64,000 nucleotides of DNA, taken from positions 1 to 64,000 of the forward strand of contig JAQGDQ010000209.1 of the NCBI GenBank assembly GCA_030141605.1, given 5' to 3'. Under the pieces are notes generated by a model. The model saw nothing but the letters and a program-made list of their open reading frames with translations, did not search any database and had not been told where the DNA came from. Below, piece by piece: positions 1 through 23,259 of the stretch. Position 1 is the stretch's first letter. The number at the start of each line of letters is the position of its first letter. This stretch comes from Tubiluchus corallicola. Lineage: Eukaryota > Priapulida > Priapulimorpha > Priapulimorphida > Tubiluchidae. Both the position numbers and the translations under genes were made by a program.

Positions 1-728
1 TCACAACCTTGAGGAGAGGGAATCTGCAGAAAGGGTCAATGAGAATGAATTTAGTAAATTGGGGTTGTCACGCCTCTGCCACCGATGCAAGTCGAATCCA
101 CTTGTGGTTTCCCGTTAATTAACACAGTGGTGTTGTTGGGAGGAGGAAAATAAAACATACAAAAAGCTACATCGGTGTGTCATCGATATGAATATAAGGG
201 GAAGGTAGGTGGCGGGGGATATGAAAACACTATTATAATGCAAAATAGGTAGGTCCGCGAAATCAGCCGAAAACTTCATATCGTTATGTGTGGATGGCCG
301 TTTATAGCTGGCTCTGTTTCTACTGCCAATGAGCTAGAAACTTGAATGTAAATTTTATAGCCATAAAAACCCTGTAATATTGTATTGACCTGTGCCAGAC
401 GTGACGATTTTTGATTAGCTTATTCATCTTGTACTGGAATTCACCAGTGTAATTTGCTTTTGAATCAGTGTGTAAAATTGACTTGTCTTACACACATTTT
501 GAATCTTAACTGCTAAGATTGTTACAATGTGTCATTGCCATGCCGTCATGCCTGTGTTGCTATATATGCAATTGTAAAATGGTAACAGCACTGTCTCACA
601 TTTCCTGTATTCGGGGTTTTTTCCGATATGCAGTTTCCGAGGAGAATAAGAAACTTTCAGCATTAGGCCCCTAAAATCTTGTCCTTATCAAACTTGACTC
701 GCGTTAAATGGCACTAAGGCAAACCATA

Positions 729-1405
729 AATGTGTGCTTGCAAGCCAAAATCATTCACAAGTCGGCATACTTAAAACTGCATCATAATGCTTCAAAATAG
801 AATGCATCAAAAATTAGGTGAAATATACATTTTTTGTTTTTTTTTTTACAAAAACAAACACAAAATATGTTAGATTTTTGTGTTCCAGCATCAAAACTTG
901 AGGACATTGTTTGGAAAATACAAAAAATTTAATTTTATAACTCCTTACCCACTTATGCCTATAGACTAATATAGCGTTTGTCAAAAACTCGTATTTTCAA
1001 ACTCCAATAGTAGCTCATGGAAGCAATCATTTTGCTTGCGGTTTTTTTCTATAGAGAAGTCCTGATCTTCGTTTTGAAGAGCCATTTACAGGATTTAAGC
1101 ATAACTTCAATGTGCTCTTACAAAGTCCATAGCAACCATAGGTTCGTACCATTGCTAAGTGTTTTTGTAGAAGCACAACAAAAAAGCAATGGCAAAGTTT
1201 GACAGTGATTTTCTCATGATTATGTTTTTCAGTGTGCAGCCTGCACCTCAACTTCAATGTGGGTTATCTCTGCTTACAAATAACGTAGAGCACTGAACTT
1301 GGTATCATGATGATCCTTATGAAATGAGATTCAGGACATGTGAATAACTAAAAAAAGTTTAATTGCCGACTTCTGGACGTTTTTGCTGTGCAAGTAGACA
1401 AATGA
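729..1405. repeat. Family A MITE-like element, copy 1
   Basis: About 675 bp with terminal inverted repeats. One end reads tgtgtgcttgcaagccaaaa followed by a cgtccataagtcggca-like core, and the other end is its inverse. Related copies are at 9168-9848 and 23975-25650, and the mirror copy is at 14395-15071. Internal ORFs (for example 1027-1257 on the minus strand) occur only as part of the repeat and show no protein family signature. Confidence 0.75.
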
Positions 1406-1656
1406 CATGTAACATGACAGATAACGTATTTTTTGTTGTGAAAAACAGCCAAAGCTTAATGAATTAATGTGCCACCCAGAACATTGAAATGAAATTAGTA
1501 AAAAACATTAATTTTCCTCTCATAATGATTGGCTGAATTTTTAATATTTTGTGGGAAATGCTTGTTTTATGACCTGCGATCTAGAAATATGTGTTCTGCC
1601 TTTTCTGTATCTTCTTTATAAACTGTAATTAGCCTACTGTGATGTGTATTATGTAG

Positions 1657-1793
1657 CTATTCAAAGCTTGGAGGGCTGAAGTTACAACTTTATGCTCGAC
1701 AGATTCCATTGATCTCATGGCATCGCTTGGTGTTGACCACATTGTAGATTATAAATTAGATGATGTTAAATCTGTACTGGAGGAAGTGAAAGG
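1657..1793 (+). pseudogene. Displaced copy of one RTN4IP1 exon
   Basis: Mirror copy of the RTN4IP1 exon at 14007-14143, here on the + strand. It is intact, with an acceptor ending tag before it, 45 codons plus two bases, and a GTAAGT donor after it. The reading begins LFKAWRAEVTT and includes LGVDHIVDYK. No other RTN4IP1 exon lies on this strand in the window, so it cannot make the enzyme alone. If the duplication is real it is an orphan exon; if it is an assembly artefact it does not exist. Confidence 0.85.
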
Positions 1794-2301
1794 GTAAGTA
1801 GGCCTGATTAAAACTGTCACAGTTTTTGTTAGCATCAGTGCATGACTTGTGGTTTATGAAATTGGAATAGTATTCCAACTATTCGATTTGTCTACAAACA
1901 ATAATGGCTACAAAGAAATGAGGATTTTGCTTATCAGTTGCGAGCACTTGCAAGTGACCTAGATGTATATGATTTATATTGTGTGTGTTCTGTACAGTCC
2001 TATTGCCCTAACCACACTGTTTTGTTCTGTTATACCGTCATTGTCCATTGTAATTTTCCACTACTTCATGGGTCTTTATTATTCTGCTTTTCATATTCTC
2101 TAAATAAAAATTGTGAGTGTCACTGGTGGCTAAAAGTTAGGTACTGACTGATTATCATGCTTCTGCTAACTGAACGTTAGTAACTATTTAGTTTGGTATA
2201 TTTTGATATGATATGTTTTTGATATATTTGAATATCCGGGATTCTGGACATACAGCTTTGCTACTTTGGGAGCCAAGTCACCTATTAGATAGTTCTATGG
2301 C

Positions 2302-2845
2302 TCTCCATCAATGATTACGCAAGTTGCATCATTTTTGCACTGGTCATTAGTTGGTGAACAAGGGTTGGAGTACTCACAGTCAGGTCCCATATGATCCTCG
2401 TCACATGTGCATTCATAGTCGGGTGGCTCTCCATCAATGATTACGCAAGTTGCATCATTTTTGCACTGGTCATTAGTTGGTGAACAAGGGTTGGAGTACT
2501 CACAGTCAGTTCCCATATGATCCTCATCACATGTGCATTCATAGTCGGGTGGCTCTCCATCAATGATTACGCAAGTTGCATCATTTTTGCACTGGTCATT
2601 AGTTGGTGAACAAGGGTTGGAGTACTCACAGTCAGTTCCCATATGATCCTCATCACATGTGCATTCATAGTCGGGTGGCTCTCCATCAATGATTACGCAA
2701 GTTGCATCATTTTTGCACTGGTCATTAGTTGGTGAACAAGGGTTGGAGTATTCACAGTCAGTTCCCATATGATCCTCATCACATGTGCATTCATAGTCGG
2801 GTGGCTCTCCATCAATGATCACGCAAGTTCCATCATTTTGGCAAG
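2302..2845 (-). repeat. 126-bp tandem array inside EGF exon
   Basis: Unit boundaries fall near 2303, 2429, 2555, 2681 and 2807, exactly 126 bp apart, and each unit encodes one EGF domain. Units differ by only a few bases (for example GPD instead of GTD near 2382), while the unit nearest 2807 blends into an older diverged domain. Such identity implies recent expansion or gene conversion, and true copy number may be higher than assembled. Confidence 0.93.
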
Positions 2846-3733
2846 GGTTTACAGTGCCATAGCATGGATTCACGTACTGACAGGTGTCACCCATATTTGT
2901 TGGTTTGCAGTGACACTCATAAGATGCAGTATCGTCACCTGTAATTGTATATTCACATGATCCCCCATTTTGGCAAGGGTTAGAGGGGCTACAAGGATTT
3001 ACAATAGTACAAAATTCTCCTATCCAGCCTGTTAAACACTTGCATACTGGCTCTTCGATATCCTCTTCATCTGACTCACAAGCTCCATTATCACCACATG
3101 GGTTATTAGTCTCAGAGCATGGATTATCAATTTCACATGTTTCACCAACAAAGTCATTTGTACAGTCACAGATAGCTCCAGTTGGATAATCTTCATCATT
3201 GGGTTTGCATGTTGCTTCATTTTGACAAGGATTACTATTACCAAAGCATGGATCTTGGAAGCACTGAACTCCCATGTAGCCCTCATCGCAAAGACAAATA
3301 GCTTCCTCCGGATTATCATCCTTGGGTTTGCACTGCCCATTACCATTACAAAAGTCATTCCCATTGACAAGGCATGGATCTTCATACTCACAAGTATCAC
3401 CAACGTAACCATCATAACAAACACAATGAAATTTACAACTGTCATCAGATAAGCCCGGATAACAATCACCATTCCCATTGCATGCCTGAGGATCTTGTTC
3501 GCACCAGTTACATATCTCACAGTAGTCACCAGACCACCCAATGTCACACCAACAGTAAAAAGGTTCAAAATTTGAATCACATGTTCCACCATTTTGGCAA
3601 GGTTCTAAAGCACAGGGATCTTCGTGCTCATTTTCACAATACAAACCAGTCCATCCTTCAGCACAGAAGCAAACCCACAGAGTGTCATCTCCATAACATG
3701 TTCCACCATTTTGACAATCAACACTGTCACAAG
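2302..3733 (-). CDS. EGF-repeat extracellular protein, one exon, partial
   Basis: A long open exon entered at a good acceptor (polypyrimidine plus ctacag, exon from 3733). It encodes eleven complete EGF-like domains and part of a twelfth, most with six cysteines in the usual C-x-C-x-C-x-C-x-C spacing, for example CQNGGTC, GWTGLYC and CQNGGSC. The first seven domains are diverged; the eighth onward are near-identical 42-residue units with core NPCSPTNDQC. Several units carry the acidic segment CTCDEDHMG. No signal peptide or membrane segment is visible, so both gene ends are missing. The open frame is lost at 2301/2302, where the inverted duplication begins and a stop follows the GEP residues. 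Upstream exons should lie right of 3733, but I could not identify them. The role is probably secreted or cell-surface adhesion or matrix; the exact family is unknown. Confidence 0.85.
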
Positions 3734-6700
3734 CTGTAGAAAAAAAGGGTTGATTATCAGCAAACATACAAATCATTAAATAAAAAATTCAATTGTATAA
3801 AAGGCTTTGCTGAGTCTGTAATAATTATAAAATGCTAACAGCATTCTTACTCATTACAAACCCTTGTTCCTGGTAACATTTATAATATAGTATTTGTAAG
3901 ACAAATAACATATTATAAAAGTAATGTAAAATAGCAGCCAATGGAACTAATTTTCGAGATTTTAAACTGATAATTAATTATCTACTTCAGCAAGTTCTTT
4001 GTGCTGTCTTTATTTCATCTTTCTAAAAGCTAGGTACTAAAGTTATTAATTGTTTAGTGTTATATGCAAAAAACGTTTAGATACTGAAGTGAAAATCTAA
4101 AAAATTAATAGGTGAAAAATTTAGTTAAAACAACAAAAATTTGTGTAGCCAATGTAAACAGTTCACGAAAGGGAAGTTTTCATTTGCTAATGTTCTAATC
4201 ATAGCTTTGCTTCACTTCAGAAACTCCAGAAACTAAAAAGCAGTGAGGCTGCTTTTAAGACATTATGGAACCCAATTAATTTTCTAATAGTAATCAAAAA
4301 TCGAAATAAGTTTTCTTTAAAAAAACAAAAAGAATTGTTCGATGTTGAGGCAAAATTTTCTTTCCTGGATTATCAAAAATGGTGTGCTAATTAACATACT
4401 AGAGGTGTACTTCACAATAATGTTAAAAAAGGAAAAACATCAGCCATTAAGGAGTCATAAAAACTTATAAGCATCCAGAAACGGCTAAAGCATATCGCTG
4501 TTTTAGCTACATCTGTGTTTTCAGGGAAGCAGCAGTTTTCGGTCAATATTTTGCACGTTGTGCTGCCACTGCTTCCTCACTGAGCATGGTCTATAAACCA
4601 TAAATGAGTAGCTCATGCCTACAAGCACACATTTCTGCAGTTAACAGGTTATTTTACTACAAAATGCTCTTAGATGAAAAAGCACGTTGTGACTCAGCAG
4701 TCAGATTACAAGTAAAGAGGTATGAGCACTAGCAGAGAGAGAATTTCTGACCATAAGAATGTAATAAGCACCTAAGTAATATAGACATTTTTAATGCATG
4801 CTCTCAATGTCTAGGACAGAAATTTCTTGGAAACCGTAACCAATGTGTGGGAAATGATTTCATACACAATGGAAAAGAGATTGTACAGCGTTAACTGCAT
4901 TAGTATAAGTAAACTATGCCATCTTGAAAATAAACATGGTAGTTAATATTGTGATGATCTAAATGGTGCCAGAAAAAATTTGCAAACTGCAAATGTTCAA
5001 TATCTCAGAGCAAAATGAGCAAGAATGCTGGTTTGTCTAGTTTTCGAACTCCATTTACCACAAATTGTAAGTAAGGCAACATTTTTCTTAAGGCGAGATG
5101 AAACAAACTTACAGATGCAGAACTGCTTACAAAGCAAAGTTAGAATTATTTAAAACACAGTGAAATTTAAATTTCTACCTAATATGTAAGCCAGCATGGG
5201 TAAGCTACACGACTAAGGTTTGTTTTCACAAATTAGACAATTTACAAAAAAAACAATTAATTAAAAAGTTCCACGAGTATCAATACATATTACAACATTG
5301 TTAAGAAACAGTTCAAGGTTTCAATACATTAGGAAAAACAACTTGTTTATAACCCACCTAGAGCAAAAGGTGAAAAAATCTCATTCTCAGAAGCCACTGT
5401 CACAGATATCATACTTATCAAAAGCAAAAGCCTGGCATCCATATTTTTCAACATTTCTGACTTCAGATTTTAGAAATTGACAAGTCCTGTAACCATTATT
5501 TCCAGTGCACATTCACCATGTACAAGTCTAATGTCTCAAATGCTGCATAACCACAGCACAGATCACTGTAACACGATTTATTTTTGTCTCAAATAAAAAT
5601 GAAAAATTTGAGATAACAATATTGAGATATTTTACCACCAAATACTACCAGTTTTAAATATGCACAGATAACTAGTCGTGGGTGTAGCTGAAAATGTGTA
5701 AAAAATACAATAGCTATGGACTTGCTTTTGTCGCTATCAAATTAGAAATGCTGCCTTGCGTAAAGCAATGATCAGCAAACTTTGGCAAAGGTAGACATTT
5801 AAGATAAGCTATAATCTTTGACGTAGTTGTACAGGGAGAGGAGCTGTCACTCAAAAATGTTTTTCAGTAAATAAGTTAGCTGATATGCTTGCAATGACTA
5901 TCTTAAGTTCCAATTTCATGTGCATGCCAAGCTAATTGATTTTTCAATGTGCACCATTAAAAACGCATTAGAAATTACTTTATTTGGCCAAGACATCAAG
6001 TATTTTTATGTTTGCAAATATAGAAAAGCCAAAATATCCTTCTTATTACTTGCTTTTGAAAATAGTTTTGATCGATTATGGAGAGGTAAAAAAACTCATA
6101 ACAAAGATCTAAAGTATATTATCAGTTTTTCATTTTTGATAGACCTAACTAACACTAATAAATCAAACTCCTATGATTTCTATCATTCTTAACTCACTGC
6201 ATAAAATATGATTCAGCACTTAAGGCTGTAAATAAAAATACGAAAGAGTTCTCCTGAGACTTGCCATCTTAACATGCACTTGTCATTTCAAAATAGGTAT
6301 TTTTAATTTCTTACAAAAGCTTTCACCCTAGCAGGCTTAATCAGCTGAAAAATTACAGAGAAAACGTTGAAAACATTATATACCACCATGAAACAAAAAT
6401 ATTAAAAGCAGAAACACTAGCTAAATGTCACTGATTTTCTTAATACAATATTCTTGATTACAATAAGCAGGAGAAAAAGCGAAAAATGACTACACAAGTC
6501 TTCTTTTCCAACTGCGACATTTAGCTACTATTTTTGTTTTTAATATCCTTGCTTTTTTTAATCACTCAAAGTCAAAATTTAATGATTATTTCTAAAGCAT
6601 CTTATTAAGATAATTGTAATCATCTTATTGAGATAATTGTCGCATCTTCAAAAAATAGTGCTGCAATATTTAGTAAAATACTGCACACAATCCAGTGTAA

Positions 6701-7560
6701 ATTTTATAATTTCACATAAATCGTGAAAAGTAATTAATATAGTAATATCACAATGTATTTAGTTTCAATGGTTTCTTATAGACAGTCACAAATTAGTCAT
6801 AGTTATTTAAGTCAGTCAGTTACCAACTGACAGATAGGGTACTTTCATATGCTTCATTTAAACAAAATTTCCATGCCAAAATGTTCAAACAACTAATACG
6901 TGATAATTCACCAAGTAGTAACACAAATAAGTGAATTATCATCATGCAGATCAGCCATCTTGTACTAAACAAACTTTTACTGCACCATTTCTTTGAGTGC
7001 CACGCCTGGCTAGAACTAGAAAATAGTGAGATAAGAAAGCAAGAGTTCACTAGTTCAAATAGTACACAGAAAAAGGACAGTTAGCAATGGATAACAAAAA
7101 TAACAGTAAAGAAACGAAAAAAAGACTCTGCTTATATTCCTCTCCAAAGCCTAAAAGTGTCAGATGGCTTGCATGGTGCAAATAATAGTAAGAAAGGTAC
7201 AGGCGATAAATGTATAAAGTTTTCTAACATATAGTTCTTGCGTTATATTACATATAACTATTAGCTACAGTACAAGGCTTGAAATTCCCAAAGATTTATA
7301 AACCTTGAGATCAACATCTTTGCACACGATAAAGAAAATACAACGAAAACAGTGTTGTGATTTAGGACAGAAAACCTTATCCGGCTTAGTAGCATGTCAT
7401 ACTAAGTTATACTAAGGAACTCATATTAAATGTATAAAATGGAATTCTAATAAAGATGATTTGTCTAAGAAAATATATGCAAAAAGTACTATTTTCCTAA
7501 ACATAACATAAATACATAATATAATTATTTATAAAACTGACTTGTTAGATCACATCAGTG
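3734..7560. other. AT-rich region with no recognised gene
   Basis: I see no coding exon with family similarity here. Short ORFs lack splice context and recognisable composition. The 5' exons of the EGF-repeat gene (minus strand) are expected here or further right. The 3' UTR of RTN4IP1 must occupy part of the region just below 7561, but I could not place a convincing poly(A) signal. Confidence 0.6.
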
Positions 7561-19350
<11,790 letters not shown>

Positions 19351-20243
19351 TGTTACAAGTTTACCTGAAATTAATCAAATAGTTGAATGCTTGAGTTTAA
19401 TTAGGATTGAATTCCATCCCACATTAAATACAATTTGTTACAAATAATTATTTGATTACTTATTTGCTTCAAAAATGTCAAGTATTGGTTATTTTGCTGA
19501 ATAATCAATTACTGAATAATTAATTTTTGAAAAGGGGTTGCAGTGTTTGATAAAGAACTTAAACTGAAAAGTGGTGAATAAAATAGTGGTTAAAGTAACT
19601 GTGCCACCATGGGGGCTCATCATTACGACATTACATTAGGGATAAAGTGAGTTCAGCTAAAGTATTTCGCAGTATTAATAGTATTCACAAGCACACAGGC
19701 CCTCACCATGTACCAATTTGCCGTATCCTACGGCAATGTAAAACAAGACAGTACATAGTAAAACGACAAATGGCACAGCGATACACAGTACGACTGTGCA
19801 CGGGATGTCGAGAAAGCTGTATACGTCCTAAAACATGGCACGTTGCACTTCTTGAGTACAAAACGTACCTGTTTACTGTTGTTGCCCACGATAATTAGAC
19901 TTTATTCATTTCCTCTCAACATGCACCGTCCCTCATATCTAGAGATGTATTAAAATTTTACTAAATTATTACACTAAAGTATTTTTCGAATAAACAGTCA
20001 ACGAGTTACCCGTATCAAAGTCGGGAATCTTTTTATCTTCACAAATTTCGTCTAGTTTATTTCACAAATTTTCCACGACTGGAAGAAAATTTACCTAGTC
20101 ACTAATGTATTTTTTCATAATACTTATAGATGAGTGACGAGCTGAGCATTCTTTACCAGAAAGTGTATTTCGACCAAATCAATTTAAAACTTTCGAACAC
20201 GAATCAAACCGAATTTTAGCACATTCGAATCCAAATTGAACTC

Positions 20244-20628
20244 TTATAAGCCTTTTCGCAGTTTCGTTGTATGCACGCAAAGCTGCAGCTCAACTTTTTA
20301 AATGTTCCACAGCAACGTGTCTTAACTGCAAGCGTCACCTGACACGTGTGTAAACCAAAGCCGTTTACCTCGCCAGTTCAGTAACTTCTGTTGTTTTACA
20401 TAGACTTTACTTAACTGAACATTAATCTGTGCATAGAGTGATTTACTAACAGGATTTTCTTTGGGAACAAGGAAAAATAAATTAGGCAAAGTTCTAGCTA
20501 GCTGTTACTATATATTATAATATCTTGGGCTGCGAGGCATTTTCAAGTGCACACCATTGTCTGGTACACTTTATCTTTGACATATTCAAGGTCATCATCA
20601 ATCGCTGTAATAGTAAAAAGACTTATTC
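20244..20628. repeat. Family B MITE, copy 1
   Basis: About 385 bp with terminal inverted repeats of the form ataagcctttt-cagttt and aaaaagacttat. It shares cacagcaacgtgtcttaact and tctgtgcatagagtgattta with 35399-35766 and 39904-40270. Confidence 0.8.
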
Positions 20629-21103
20629 AGTTTAAAGATTTTCCAATACGATATTCGATTTGATTTGAATGTTCAATGTTACCGTCCCAGTCAACAATCA
20701 TTAAATAGTTTGATGGCCTTGTCGACCATCAGTTTTGATCCACCAGTCTGTTTTAATGTCTGACAAGTTATTCTCTGTCTATATCTCATTAACGGTCAAA
20801 TTAAGTGGAACCATTTTTATAAATATGAAACTATTTTTGTGTGCTTTCATGTTTTTTCTGTATAATTACAGAATTCATACTACATTAGTATTCCAAAACA
20901 CATGTACAAATTATATGCTCTTGGATATATTCATTTGATAATTTGAAGCAGTTATTTTTTAAATCAAAGTAGAGAATGGAGGCAACTACATTGGCCATAA
21001 TCGTTACCTCAGTCTTTTTGCATTTTTCTTTTTGATTTTTTAACAATTGTTCACCCTCTTTAACTACATCATTCATATGTCAACATTCCCATGTCGCACT
21101 TGA

Positions 21104-21960
21104 GTGAAACCTGTTAAACACAACCGAAAGGTTCTAGGAGGTGATAGCTGTTATAGGTGGATTCACCTAAGACGCTCACTGCTATCAGTTAATGATTATA
21201 ATGAACTGGTTCCAGATGATAATGAATGGTTTTGCCACTTTGTCTACAATCTATTTTTCCGTTTAATATTATACCACATGATGAAGAACTTAAAAATATT
21301 GCACGTTTTTCAAATATTGGTTCTATCTTGTGCGACTATAATTTAAATCTCTTTTCCACTGAATCAGATGATAGCAATAATATCACGAATAGGTCAGATC
21401 CTGATTTAAATTTTTTTAATACATCAAACTTAATACCAAAAATAATTACTATGATGAAGATCAGTTCACATCTTGTACAGTAACACTGATTTCAATACAC
21501 CACTATCTATGGTCCATGTTAATATTCGTAGCCTAAAAAGCTGATTTTGATTATTTAAATGTATATTTAGAATCACTAACTATAAGTTTTTCAATTATTG
21601 CTCTATCAGAAACATCGCTCCAAGCTGATTCACGAGTAACCATTTCCCTGCCTGAATATGAATTTGAATGTATCTATCATAAACACAAATCTGGTGGTGG
21701 AGTCGGCTTACTTATAAGAAAAGACATACCTTATACAGTGAGAAAAGACCTATGCCACATGAATGATCCAGATATATAATCATCTTTCATTGAATTATGC
21801 AGCAAGAATAAAAATACAATAATGGGAGTAATGTATAGTCCACCTGGTGAAAATCCTGATCATTTTACAGACAAAATACAGAACACTATGCAATTGTTAA
21901 TAGACTAAGGAAACACATTTTTTTACTAGGAGACTGCTCAGGAATCTCAGTTTGGGCATT
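21104..21960 (+). pseudogene. Dead non-LTR retrotransposon fragment: PHD finger and APE endonuclease
   Basis: In shifting frames it reads GGDSCYRWIHLRRSLLS, then NEWFCHF, then LQSIFPFNIIPHDEEL, the zinc-finger-like N terminus seen in invertebrate LINE ORFs. It is followed by the apurinic-endonuclease core: VHVNIRSLK, IIALSETSL, HKSGGGVGLLIRKDI, NTIMGVMYSPPGE and FLLGDCSG. Several stops and at least one frameshift break it, and no reverse transcriptase follows. It is a 3'-truncated relic, probably CR1/L2-like, in the intergenic region. Confidence 0.85.
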
Positions 21961-22206
21961 TCCTCTCACTGCTATGCCGAATTATTTCGCTGATTTAGGG
22001 AAGATGTACATGTATCTGACTGTGGCTGTGAAAACATTGAAAAGAATGAGTTGCAAATTTGAAATACACGGGAATCAACGTGAGTTAAGAGTACTAAAAT
22101 ATGGCACATTGTGACAGTCTGCTATACTCGCCATTTTCAATAATTATGATAGTTCTCTTGTTTAATGTGCTGTAAATTAATTAGAAGTACAAAGAGAGAT
22201 GGAGAG

Positions 22207-22316
<110 letters not shown>

Positions 22317-22784
22317 AAACAGAGGAGTTATGCCATTAAAATAGCAGATCTTGCGACTAAAAATGCAACCAAGATTACATTTTTTCTGTGAAACGAGTAT
22401 TCTAGGAAAATATTTTCTGAGGAAGAAAGTTTTGGGGGAAATTTTTTTCTGGTAAGTTGTCATTTCCGGGAAGTGTTTTTTCTTGATAAAAGTTTTCTGG
22501 AAAACGTACATAAACCGTTCTAGTCTTTACGCTTTAATAAACTAAAAGCCATAATATGTCTTTGCGTGAGTGAGAGCATGCTATTATTTTCACTATTTTC
22601 GAGAATTCATTTTCATCACTAAACTAAAAACAGCTTCACAATCTGCATTAAATGCGGATAGCAACTGGTAACGCACTTACTTAGGTAGGTTAACTGCTGC
22701 ATATTTATTTCTTTAACTTAAGTTATCAGTTGTACAGTAGAATGTTTCTGTAGTCGTTTTGCATCTTTCACTCGCTGTAACAAC

Positions 22785-22938
<154 letters not shown>

Positions 22939-23210
22939 CGATGTGTTCATCGGCGTCAACTGCCCTCTAATGTGATTAATGCGGTATGTGGAGGCGTCGT
23001 TGCGGATTTACTTTTGATTCCATTTTGAACTTTGCGTTTATTTACAAATTCTTTTGTATGATAATTGATGACGCCATATATTGTTATGACGCTGATTTAA
23101 GCGAAGCTTATTTAAGGCGTTTAACGGCTTTTGTTAATTTAAAACAAACCTGAGTGCAATGCACGTACTATTAATATTGTATGCACTCTAGGCATAAACG
23201 ATTCACCATT

Positions 23211-23259
23211 ATGATGTTGCTCGCGGCAGTGATTTTAATTTTATGCGCTAGTTCCTCAG
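23211..23259 (+). CDS. NCAM-like exon 1: signal peptide
   Basis: ATG at 23211 gives MMLLAAVILILCASSS plus one base (phase 1), a typical hydrophobic signal peptide, ending at donor GTAAAT. A second in-frame ATG directly follows the first. The next intron is about 2.65 kb. Confidence 0.85.

Larger units (their letters stand above)
1..2301. repeat. Left arm of a 2.3-kb near-identical inverted duplication
   Basis: This segment is the reverse complement of 13499-15799: base x pairs with base 15800-x along the full length without any indel. I saw three substitutions, at 245/15555, 280/15520 and 617/15183. The arm is cut by the window edge and may continue leftwards. It contains an RTN4IP1 exon (1657-1793), a family A element (about 729-1405) and one end of a family D element (1 to about 299). 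Because the right arm sits in correct exon order inside RTN4IP1, this arm is the displaced copy. Homology stops at 2301, within an EGF-coding exon. Either a genuine very young duplication or a haplotype or assembly chimera could produce this. Confidence 0.97.

Noticed and set aside
3032-3592. 186-aa minus-strand ORF overlapping the EGF exon
   Set aside because: Shadow frame of the EGF coding exon; it lacks the cysteine pattern and any family signature.
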